This document shows, piece after piece, positions 1 to 7,171 of a stretch of DNA of 10,563 bases. The notes beneath the pieces are model-generated. The model was not told where the DNA came from. It saw only the letters and a list, made by a program, of their open reading frames with translations, and made no database searches. A program made the translations under genes and the position numbers. The first letter of the stretch is position 1, and each line of letters starts with the position of its first letter. Source of the stretch: Candidatus Omnitrophica bacterium 4484_49 (GTDB lineage: Bacteria > Omnitrophota > Gorgyraeia > Kaelpiales > Kaelpiaceae). The DNA lies in assembly GCA_002085265.1 (NCBI GenBank), contig NATI01000019.1:1-10563 (forward strand). Direction: 5' to 3'.

Positions 1-104
1 TTACCGAAATCTCCCTCCTCCTATTACCTTATAAATTTCTTTTTTACCTCATAGGCATCACCTCCTCCTTGTACTTCTTCCCCTCCTATCGGGAAATCTT
101 TCAC
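1..104 (-). other. Transcribed leader with stacked Shine-Dalgarno-like blocks and tiny ORFs
   Basis: This stretch lies directly downstream of the consensus promoter at 109-137 and should be the 5' part of a leftward transcript starting near 101-103. On the minus strand it holds three purine-rich AGGAGG blocks, at about 87-82, 69-61 and 22-14. The middle block precedes an ATG at 58 by about 5 bases, but that frame stops after four codons (M-P-M-R, stop at 46-44). A second frame opens with GTG at 104 and runs 26 codons to tandem TAA TAG stops at 26-21; it is Gly- and Lys-rich and matches nothing I recognise. The third block may serve a start beyond the left edge, although the spacing would be at least about 10 bases. 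A weak UUUCCC/GGGAAG hairpin could form around the first block. The function is unknown: it may be an untranslated leader, a leader peptide or a small peptide gene. Confidence 0.4.
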
Positions 105-108
105 AAGA

Positions 109-137
109 ATTATAACATAGCCTTATCTATTTGTCAA
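109..137 (-). promoter_or_regulatory. Consensus sigma70-type promoter with AT-rich UP-like element, reading left
   Basis: On the minus strand a perfect -35 box TTGACA (137-132) is followed after exactly 17 bases by a perfect -10 box TATAAT (114-109). This predicts initiation near 101-103. Immediately upstream, 138-165 consists almost only of A and T, with runs of A and T like an alpha-CTD UP element. It sits just after the 3' end of the glycosyltransferase gene, so it probably starts a new transcription unit whose main product lies left of the window. No operator is evident. Confidence 0.8.
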
Positions 138-189
138 ATATTTTTAAAAATTTTTAATATATTGAAATTAATTAGAAGAGATATTGAAA

Positions 190-1713
190 TTATTGCTTTG
201 CGCTTGGAGTTTTCTTAGGAAGGTAGATTATCTCAGGCCAGATAATATTTCCTCCTACTGGGGTATTGGGGAGATAAATTACCTGCATCTGATAATATTT
301 TTCTATCCCCACTTTCTTAAAACGAGGACGGTTGCAAACTATGGCAGAGAACCTCTGTTTTTTTAAAAACTCTGTTATCTCCTTTGTTAAATCCAGTGCT
401 GCTGGGTGAGAAGGATTTGCTCTTATTATATCGTTTAAAGCTATATAATGAGCGTAAGGTTTCTTGTCGATAAAGAGAGGAATAAAGCCATGTTCTGTAA
501 TGTATATCTCGCCTGGTATCTTGGCTAAGGTATTTAAAAATCTCAGTCCTTCTTCTATGTTCTTAGCAGTAGGCAGATAGACGAAGGGATTTTTTATCAA
601 GACTATTTCTTGAGCGAGAATAAATAAGAATAGAAAAGATCTGTGGAGAGAGGAATGCATTCGACACACAGGAGTGAAATTAAATAATTCTCCTATGGCT
701 AAGCCGAAGAGAATGGCTAAGGCTGCATGGGCAGGCATTAAGACGTTTATATATCCTCCAGTATGCATTCTGGAGCTCCAGGCAGAGAGGAACATTCCTA
801 TGCCCAAGCAGAGGTAAAAACTCAACCTGTCTTTTCCCTTTTTCAGGTGGAGTGATATCCATGCTGCAATTAAGACGAGGGTCAGGACAAATGGCTTTAA
901 TATGTCTTTGGTCCAGAAGAGGTAGAGAAACTCTTTTAATCTGGGATGATGGAGGGGGAGGTAAAATGTATAGAAGAGAAACCAGCCGTGAGATAGATAG
1001 TTAAGGAGAATGCTTCCACCTAACATCCCTATGAGGGTTGTGGATAGAAAAGCGCTGAAGTATTCTCTTCCCTTCCAGTATAGATAGACGAGAAGAAAAG
1101 GATACACAAGTAAGGTTTGCTGTTTGGTGAAATAAGCCAGGGTAAATAAAATCCCAGAAAGTAGGGCGTCTTTTTTATTTTTTATCCATCTGGTTTTAAA
1201 GACCGCCAGGAGCAACAAGAAAAGGAATAGGGAGTCAACTCTGGCTACATCGAAAAAGGCCCCACTGTAAGGATAACTACCTGCAAATACTCCTGTGGCT
1301 AAAAGGGCTGGGAAGTAATTTTTAGTTTCCCTTTTTATCCAGATAAATATCAAGAATTGAGAACTCAGGAAAGCCAAAAAAGATATCAGTCTTAAAGGAA
1401 AAAATCCAATCCCGGTAAATATCGTAATCAGAGCAGATACATAGTAATACAGAGGGTTGTAGATAAAAGGAGTGAAGTCCAGGTTGGGTTTTATATATAT
1501 CTGTTTTCCTCTAAGTATCTGTCGCACATGGTCTACTATACTTCCCTCCATCCATTCTAATTCGAAAGGATAGTTTAGGCGTTTCAGACATATAAAAAAA
1601 TAAACCAGGATAAAATACAGGGCTAAGAGTAGTGTAAATACTTTAAGTGTCCTCTGAAGGTAATCTGGAACTTTTAGTTCTTTTTTGTCGGATACCATTT
1701 TAATATAAGGCAT
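190..1713 (-). CDS. GT39-like polytopic membrane glycosyltransferase
   Basis: A 507-residue multi-pass membrane protein resembling the GT-C superfamily of dolichyl/undecaprenyl-phosphate-sugar dependent glycosyltransferases (GT39/PMT/ArnT-like). A first membrane span (about 25-43) leads into an acidic first outer loop (ELEWMEG, 51-57), where GT-C enzymes place their catalytic acidic residues. The segment F-x-P-F-I-Y-x-P-L-Y-Y (80-90) and an R-V-D-S pair after the next spans (158-161) are typical of this group. Roughly nine to eleven spans follow, then a soluble C-terminal region from about 380. Family knowledge suggests transfer of a lipid-linked sugar outside the cytoplasm; donor and acceptor cannot be told. 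It is the last gene of the minus-strand operon, 14 bases after the preceding small gene. The start is uncertain: neither ATG 1713 nor the in-frame ATG 1698 has a Shine-Dalgarno. Its link to the AmmeMemoRadiSam genes may be only positional. Confidence 0.8.
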   Translation of the reverse strand: MPYIKMVSDKKELKVPDYLQRTLKVFTLLLALYFILVYFFICLKRLNYPFELEWMEGSIVDHVRQILRGKQIYIKPNLDFTPFIYNPLYYYVSALITIFTGIGFFPLRLISFLAFLSSQFLIFIWIKRETKNYFPALLATGVFAGSYPYSGAFFDVARVDSLFLFLLLLAVFKTRWIKNKKDALLSGILFTLAYFTKQQTLLVYPFLLVYLYWKGREYFSAFLSTTLIGMLGGSILLNYLSHGWFLFYTFYLPLHHPRLKEFLYLFWTKDILKPFVLTLVLIAAWISLHLKKGKDRLSFYLCLGIGMFLSAWSSRMHTGGYINVLMPAHAALAILFGLAIGELFNFTPVCRMHSSLHRSFLFLFILAQEIVLIKNPFVYLPTAKNIEEGLRFLNTLAKIPGEIYITEHGFIPLFIDKKPYAHYIALNDIIRANPSHPAALDLTKEITEFLKKQRFSAIVCNRPRFKKVGIEKYYQMQVIYLPNTPVGGNIIWPEIIYLPKKTPSAKQ

Positions 1714-1727
1714 TCAGGGGTAGAAAT

Positions 1728-1943
1728 TTATTCCAGCTGTTTATAGAACATCGCCTCCTTATCTGAAAGTTTGCCTTCCTCTATCATTTTTTTAATCAAC
1801 TTGAGTTTTTCAGCATCAGATATGAATTGCTCTTTGCCTTTCTCTGGTCTCTGTTTTAATTGCGGTAAGATATTAGAACCTATTGAAGTCAGGATCAAGA
1901 TTAAAGTCAGGGCAAATGTGAATTTTAAAAATTTATCCTTCAT
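1728..1943 (-). CDS. Small single-span membrane or exported protein, unknown function
   Basis: A 71-residue protein I do not recognise. It has a basic start (MKDKFLK), a hydrophobic stretch at about 8-26 with no lipobox cysteine, then a charged hydrophilic tail (33-71) rich in Lys and Glu that is likely helical. This fits an uncleaved signal anchor or a secreted small protein. Its ATG overlaps the end of the 1178-residue fusion gene by 11 bases in another frame, with no Shine-Dalgarno, so it would be made by translational coupling. The overlap and the sensible membrane-anchor composition argue that it is a real gene. It could be an accessory subunit of the redox membrane protein encoded just upstream, but that rests on position only. 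Confidence 0.6.
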   Translation of the reverse strand: MKDKFLKFTFALTLILILTSIGSNILPQLKQRPEKGKEQFISDAEKLKLIKKMIEEGKLSDKEAMFYKQLE

Positions 1944-4900
1944 TTTGGAGACAGTTATTACATTGTAAACATTCCAGATTTCTTAAGCTCTTCAAATTGT
2001 ATTTGCAGCAGGATAAATTCTTTCGCCAGCCCAATTTAAACCAGGCTATTTTATTAAACAGGGAAAGAAATGCTCCCACTGGGCAAAAATATCTACACCA
2101 GAATCTGGGGAAGAACAGAGAGAAGAATACAACCGCGATAAGTAGTATTTTCCCCAGGGCCACACTTGGGAAATAGAATTGGGAAAGTGGTTCCTGGATG
2201 AAGATATTCTGATTTTTGGTAACGAAATACAGAAGTATTATTATACTCAAGAGTACGAATTTACAGAAACGCAGTTTTCTATCCAGTTCCTGGGATACAG
2301 TTAGAGGTCTAACTTTAGCCAACAGTTCCTGAAGAGCCCCGAAAGGGCAGAACCAGCCACAATAAATCCTTCCATAGAATAAGCCCAAAAGAAGTGGTGA
2401 GAAGATAAGTAGTACCAGACTTAGGTTTTCCAGGTCTGGCAGGTTAAGGTCAAATAAAGAAAGCAGAAGAGAGCTATTTAACTGAAGTTTAAAAAGGACT
2501 CCTATTACCAGAAGCAAGGAGGTTAAATATATCCAGCGATACCTGTATCGCAATTTAGGTCCTTTTCTGAAAAGATATATCCCCAGAACTAAAAAAGACA
2601 ACAGAGTCAGGGCCTTGAATACCTCTTTTCTGTTTGGTCCTCTGATTTGGGATTGCGGTTTTTCTGCAAATAGTATCGCGACTTTCTTCCCGGTTTGATT
2701 GATTCCATCAATGACTGCATTGGAGCTTATTGTAGCTGAAGTGACCACATCTATGTTTTCACCAATTTCCAGTGGTTTGTAGATGTATCTTTGTTCAAAA
2801 CTTTTCAGCCAACTTTTAATCAACTTTAGATGGAAGGGACTTTCCTTCTCGCTTTCTATCAATACCTTCTCAATTTTCCCTTCTCTATCAGTAATTATCA
2901 CAAGGTCTAATTTACCCCCAAATCCTTTGGCACTGGTTCCTAATTCCCGGGTTCTGAAGATGTAGTGGACTTTATTATCCTTATATCCCAGATAATAAGG
3001 CAGAGGTTGGCTTCTATACTCTAATTTTTGAAAATCAATACCTGCTATTTTAAGCTCCAGCTGACTGAGGACCTCCTCTTTTTTCTCCAGGTAATTGAAA
3101 CTGAAGATTACCCAACTGCTGAGAGCAAACAGGATATAAGAGCTTCTTATATAGGGATGACTTAGACGTTGAGGATTTATCTCTCTTACCCTCTTGGGTA
3201 TCCCCAGGAAATCAAACATTGCCAGGAGAAGCACTAAAGAGGTGGAGAAGGAGAGAAACAAAAGGCTTCTATAAATTCCCAGAAGTGGGATGAGGATTAT
3301 ACCAGAGAAGATAGCTCCCAGACCAGCACCCCAATGGTCCAGAGTTTCCAGACTTCCTGAGATATTTAAAAGAGCCACCTTTCTTTCTTCAAGCAATTTT
3401 CCGGTTAGGGGATAAGAGGACCCAGTAAGCAGACCAGAAAATAAGAAAAGGAAGAGGTAAAAATTGAAACAGAAGGTCTCGGAGAATTGAGGTAAAAATT
3501 TCCCCAGAAGAGGAAAGCTCAAAAGATATAACCCCAGTTGAAAACTTAAGACCATAAGGATTAATTTTTTTGCCTCTACCTTATTGATAACTCTTCTGGC
3601 TAAATAACTACCCAGAAATAATCCCAGCATGAAAATTGAATTGACCAATCCAATAAGCTGAAATAAGGTCCCGAATCTATTCTGGAATAGATATAAGAGA
3701 ATCAGGTGGAAAGTAAATGCTGAACTTCCAGAGAAGAACTGAAATAGTTTACTGCTGAAGATCAGTCTCTTTTCTGGATGGTTTTGAATGAAATTTAGAA
3801 AATGGACTCTGAGTACAAAAAGCAGGATCAGAGGGAAAAGGAAAAATACCCAACCAGAGATAAAGATTGATTTCAGAAAGACAACCACTCTGGAATTTGA
3901 ATACCTGAATAAGACTATCAGGTTCAGGAAGTAGGAGAGAGGTTTTTTATCTGTATTCACCAATTTAAATTTCTCAAATAATCTGTTGTGAGCATAGCTT
4001 TTTTTCAGAAACTCCATTCTTTCCCTTAGAAGTAAACTCTTGAAGCCCTCGGGATAGAAGCTGGATGAGATAGGCATAAATCTCTTATACCTTAAACCCA
4101 GGACTTCCGGGTCTTCGGTGAGTGGAGAGTCCTTTCTCCCTGCGAAGAACCAGTTTACCCTTCCCGGTATTATTACGATTTTAGGGAAGCAGGATTTGAG
4201 GGTGTAGTAGATGGAGGAGCCATAATTTTTTATCTCTGTGCCGATATAATTTTCGGCAGATGTTATCCTTACTGCTATGGCACCTTTCTCTTTGAGCCTC
4301 AATTTTAGTTGCTTGTAGAATTCCACTGTGTAATATTTATTTAAATAAGAATTATTAGGGTCAGGCAGATTTAAAATTATGAGGTCAAATTTTTTATCGC
4401 TCTTCTGGATAAATACCCGAGGGTCCTGAGTGTAAATATTTACCCTTCTATCCTGGAAGACATTTTCCATCTCTGGGGAAAGAAAATTTTCAATGAAGTG
4501 GATATAATTTTTATCTGCCACCAGATAAGTTAAAGATTTAATTGGATATTGAAGGAAAGAGGAGATGATATTCTCTGAACCATAACCAATCAAAAGTATC
4601 TCCTGCGGTAAGTCGAGCATGGAACTGAACAATGCTGCCAGCTGGTCTCCAGAGATTTTATCTCCCAGGGCCAGAAGCACTTTGCCGTTAGAGAGGACTA
4701 CTCTCTGGGAGTTCAGTTCCGCTATAGCCAAGTGCTGATAAGGAGTGTAAAGTTCCTTTATAATTTTTCCCTGAGGAAATATCGTCTCCCAGCGTAGGCG
4801 GTTCAAATTCCTCTCTAAAAAATTTAGCCTGCTTACAGAGAAGAGATAAAAGAGGAGTAAAAATCCAGCGCAGAAACTGATTCCCTTTCTGCGGTAATTT

Positions 4901-5469
4901 AATCCCGCCAGCAGAGAGAATAGAAGGAAGATGCCAGAGAAGGAGAGAAGGACTACCAGAGGGGAAACTAATTTTATGATCAGATAGGTTATGGATATTC
5001 CGGAGATAAAACTACCGAAAGATTCCCAGATGTATGCCCGGGATACTACCTGCGCGTCTTTCTCCTCTGCGGTCTTCAGAAACCTGCATCCAGAGGAGAA
5101 GATAAGTCCCGTGAGTAGAGAAAATGGTAGATTGACGAAAAAACTTACTGGGAGGGCTTTGGTAATTAAAAATAATTCCCAGGGTTGAATACCTGCTAAT
5201 TTCCTGAAAATTCTGAACAGGATGAATTCGGAAAACGCAGAGAGTGGATAGAGGAGGAGAAAGCTCAGAAAGTATTCAGAGATTTTATTCTTCCAGATAA
5301 CTAAACTTGCTCCCAGAGCGATCCAGAAAAACCAGCTGGCATAAAATATCCCAATAGCTAATTCATTTCCCTCAAAGGAGATCAGATATTCCCGGATTAA
5401 GATGGTCTGGACGCTAAGCGAAAAAGCCCCTAAAAGGAAAAATATAGCCAGGAGAATGAATTTCCTCAT
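1933..5469 (-). CDS. Fusion: spermidine-synthase/MFS-like, FMN-binding and NosR/NapH-like Fe-S membrane protein
   Basis: An 1178-residue membrane protein with a rare domain chain. Residues 1-210 form about six spans. Residues 225-460 are a spermidine-synthase-like Rossmann domain: the nucleotide loop is LLIGYGSEN (292-300), and N-L-P-D-P (367-371) with Y-x-x-E-F-Y (380-385) follows. A second set of spans covers about 535-755, as in MFS-fused spermidine synthases. After another span (about 775-792), an FMN-binding domain (about 835-930) carries D-V-V-T-S-A-T-I-S-S (907-916), similar to the ApbE flavinylation motif. More spans follow, with CGWFCP (1037-1042) and CRYFCP (1125-1130), the paired CxxxCP of the NosR/NapH polyferredoxin family, and a final CxxCxxC (1167-1173). 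By analogy with NosR the second half could move electrons between cytoplasmic Fe-S clusters and external flavin. The spermidine-synthase Asp position is Asn367, so polyamine synthesis is doubtful. ATG 5469 overlaps the Memo gene stop as ATGA. The substrate is unknown. Confidence 0.88.
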   Translation of the reverse strand: MRKFILLAIFFLLGAFSLSVQTILIREYLISFEGNELAIGIFYASWFFWIALGASLVIWKNKISEYFLSFLLLYPLSAFSEFILFRIFRKLAGIQPWELFLITKALPVSFFVNLPFSLLTGLIFSSGCRFLKTAEEKDAQVVSRAYIWESFGSFISGISITYLIIKLVSPLVVLLSFSGIFLLFSLLAGLNYRRKGISFCAGFLLLFYLFSVSRLNFLERNLNRLRWETIFPQGKIIKELYTPYQHLAIAELNSQRVVLSNGKVLLALGDKISGDQLAALFSSMLDLPQEILLIGYGSENIISSFLQYPIKSLTYLVADKNYIHFIENFLSPEMENVFQDRRVNIYTQDPRVFIQKSDKKFDLIILNLPDPNNSYLNKYYTVEFYKQLKLRLKEKGAIAVRITSAENYIGTEIKNYGSSIYYTLKSCFPKIVIIPGRVNWFFAGRKDSPLTEDPEVLGLRYKRFMPISSSFYPEGFKSLLLRERMEFLKKSYAHNRLFEKFKLVNTDKKPLSYFLNLIVLFRYSNSRVVVFLKSIFISGWVFFLFPLILLFVLRVHFLNFIQNHPEKRLIFSSKLFQFFSGSSAFTFHLILLYLFQNRFGTLFQLIGLVNSIFMLGLFLGSYLARRVINKVEAKKLILMVLSFQLGLYLLSFPLLGKFLPQFSETFCFNFYLFLFLFSGLLTGSSYPLTGKLLEERKVALLNISGSLETLDHWGAGLGAIFSGIILIPLLGIYRSLLFLSFSTSLVLLLAMFDFLGIPKRVREINPQRLSHPYIRSSYILFALSSWVIFSFNYLEKKEEVLSQLELKIAGIDFQKLEYRSQPLPYYLGYKDNKVHYIFRTRELGTSAKGFGGKLDLVIITDREGKIEKVLIESEKESPFHLKLIKSWLKSFEQRYIYKPLEIGENIDVVTSATISSNAVIDGINQTGKKVAILFAEKPQSQIRGPNRKEVFKALTLLSFLVLGIYLFRKGPKLRYRYRWIYLTSLLLVIGVLFKLQLNSSLLLSLFDLNLPDLENLSLVLLIFSPLLLGLFYGRIYCGWFCPFGALQELLAKVRPLTVSQELDRKLRFCKFVLLSIIILLYFVTKNQNIFIQEPLSQFYFPSVALGKILLIAVVFFSLFFPRFWCRYFCPVGAFLSLFNKIAWFKLGWRKNLSCCKYNLKSLRNLECLQCNNCLQNEG

Positions 5470-6959
5470 TCCTCAGAGAAGACCTCAGCTTGGAAGGTAT
5501 AAAATCTCGCGCCTTCCCTCCAGGCATAAGGGTCGAGTCCCGCTTTCAGTGAAAGATGAATTAATGTCCTCTCTAAATCCCATCCCTGCTCAGGTGCTAC
5601 CTGAGGTAGAAATACTGCACGGTGAAAACCCTTAATCATATATATCCCATCTCTGCCAATAACTATGTCTTTATAGCTGGGCACTTCTTTAGGTGGAGTT
5701 AAAGCTGAGATCTCAATCTTGATTTTATCTAATTCCTCAGGTCTTACAGGAGGAAACCTGGGGTCATTGACCGCTGCATCAATGGTATGGTCTATGACCA
5801 CCTGATACAATGGACGAGCTGGAAATATCTCCCCAATACAACCTCTCAACTGATGGTCCTTATGCAGGGTCACAAACCCTCCTCTTTTCTGTTTCATTCC
5901 TGGGGTGAGCTCTATGCCCAGTTCTTCAGGTGTTGGTGTTTTTCTTTTCCTTATATAGCTTTCCAAGACAGCTCTGGAGAGTTTAAGTAGTTGTCTTTTC
6001 TCCTCAGGAGTTAATCCCTCAGCTTCTTCTGGCTCCGGATCCTCGACTTTCTTCACATCTTTTTCTCGATAGAAGGCTATAGAGATATAGCTTACTGAAT
6101 TGGAGAAATCATTAAGTATCCTTCCTGAGGTATCGTATTTCAATATCTCACATTTGCAATCCTTAGGTAGTAGATTTAAGAGTATAGCGATGGGTACATA
6201 GCCGCAGATTGTAATCCCAGTCTTCTGTACATAGGACAAGAATCCCTTACTGTCTAAATTCTTTATGTACTTACAGGCAGTAAGGTCAAGTTTCTTCAGA
6301 TTTTCCTCCACGTTATCTCTGAAAGGGATATAGCCGTAATTATATCCATAATGGGTAAAATCTGAACTGGCGATAAACAGGGTCTCCTCATCCAGATATC
6401 TCTTTAAGACCTTAGCTATCCGTTTTATCTTTTCTTCATCCAGGTCTCCAACTACAATAGGTATCAGTATGAAATTCTTTAAGCTCGCCTGGAGAAAGGG
6501 GACTTGGATTTGGACGCTGTGTTCATAGAGCTGGACACGATTATCCACTTGGAATAATTCTTTTTCCTGAAGAAGCTCATCTATCACCTGCTTATCTATG
6601 GGGACATTTCCCAATGGTGTCTGCATAGAGTCATAATCAGTAAGGATTGCCTTTTCAATATAAGCCCGATGTGATGGCCCTAAGATGAAAACCCGTTTGA
6701 TATTTTTCCCCAGAAGTAATTTATATCCGTAACTTGCTGTCTGTCCGGAATAGACATATCCTGCATGGGGGACGATAAGGCCCAGGGGTTTGAAGTCTTT
6801 TTTAAGCTGGACATTAGAGAAAAACTCATAGAGCATCTTTTTCACTCCACTCTCAGTCCCGGGATACCAGCTCCCTGCAAGAGTAGATTTCAATACCTTT
6901 CCCTCTGCCTTCACAGTTATCACCTCCAGAAAGATTAATAGATAGATTAATTTTCTCAT
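5466..6959 (-). CDS. AmmeMemoRadiSam system protein B-A fusion (Memo-AMMECR1) with putative signal peptide
   Basis: A 497-residue protein. The Memo domain (about 20-298; LSTM class III extradiol-dioxygenase fold) begins with AGSWYPG and keeps residues matching the metal ligands of human MEMO1: His65 (VPHAGY), His97 (GPSH) and Cys252 (TICGY). It also has SSDFTHYG near 198-205. An acidic linker (about 303-318) leads to an AMMECR1 domain (about 320-495) with the signature LRGCIG (371-376). These are proteins B and A of the AmmeMemoRadiSam system; the system's reaction is not known to me. The N-terminus adds about 20 residues before the usual Memo start: MRK, then hydrophobic LIYLLIFLEVITV and KAEG, which look like a signal peptide or anchor. 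I chose ATG 6959 rather than the in-frame TTG at 6968 because it forms an ATGA overlap with the preceding stop, as the next junction does. Export is inferred and would separate it from the cytosolic radical SAM enzyme. Confidence 0.9.
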   Translation of the reverse strand: MRKLIYLLIFLEVITVKAEGKVLKSTLAGSWYPGTESGVKKMLYEFFSNVQLKKDFKPLGLIVPHAGYVYSGQTASYGYKLLLGKNIKRVFILGPSHRAYIEKAILTDYDSMQTPLGNVPIDKQVIDELLQEKELFQVDNRVQLYEHSVQIQVPFLQASLKNFILIPIVVGDLDEEKIKRIAKVLKRYLDEETLFIASSDFTHYGYNYGYIPFRDNVEENLKKLDLTACKYIKNLDSKGFLSYVQKTGITICGYVPIAILLNLLPKDCKCEILKYDTSGRILNDFSNSVSYISIAFYREKDVKKVEDPEPEEAEGLTPEEKRQLLKLSRAVLESYIRKRKTPTPEELGIELTPGMKQKRGGFVTLHKDHQLRGCIGEIFPARPLYQVVIDHTIDAAVNDPRFPPVRPEELDKIKIEISALTPPKEVPSYKDIVIGRDGIYMIKGFHRAVFLPQVAPEQGWDLERTLIHLSLKAGLDPYAWREGARFYTFQAEVFSEE

Positions 6960-7171
6960 CCTGCCCAATTATGAGAGAGATATAATACCCTGGGATTAAA
7001 TTCCTTTATCTTCATTTGAGGTATTTTTCTTCTCTTTCCCGGTATGAGTTTAATTGGGATCAAGCTTAAGATGAATAGGAAGATAATGAATTCCCCCAGA
7101 AATTTTAAAAATTCCCTTCGGTTCATATCCTTATAGAATAAATTCTCCAGATTTTTAATTAATCTTTCCAT
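6956..7171 (-). CDS. Small protein with twin-arginine-like signal, unknown function
   Basis: A 71-residue protein between the radical SAM and Memo-AMMECR1 genes, overlapping both (13 bases with the former, ATGA with the latter). Residues 17-24 read N-R-R-E-F-L-K-F, a near-consensus twin-arginine motif, followed by a hydrophobic run (about 28-44), a basic patch (GKRRK) and a short tail ending S-H-N-W-A-G. If translation starts at the internal ATG 7126, which has AAGG just upstream, the product is 56 residues with the RR motif at its very start, more normal for a Tat signal. ATG 7171 gives the overlap and a GGGAG next to it, so the start is open. There is no cysteine and no known domain. It could be a membrane-anchored accessory protein, or less likely a peptide acted on by the radical SAM enzyme. 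Confidence 0.65.
   Translation of the reverse strand: MERLIKNLENLFYKDMNRREFLKFLGEFIIFLFILSLIPIKLIPGKRRKIPQMKIKEFNPRVLYLSHNWAG

Noticed and set aside
1..104. A known structured RNA (tRNA, 6S, SRP RNA or riboswitch) in the left-edge leader
   Set aside because: I found no cloverleaf, SRP tetraloop region or long paired arms; only a weak six-pair hairpin is visible.
144..157. Perfect A/T palindrome after the glycosyltransferase gene as a terminator
   Set aside because: The palindrome has no GC stem and is better explained as the AT-rich element upstream of the leftward promoter.
6960..6968. TTG start at 6968 for the Memo-AMMECR1 gene
   Set aside because: It adds only three residues, while ATG 6959 forms an ATGA overlap with the preceding stop just like the next operon junction.
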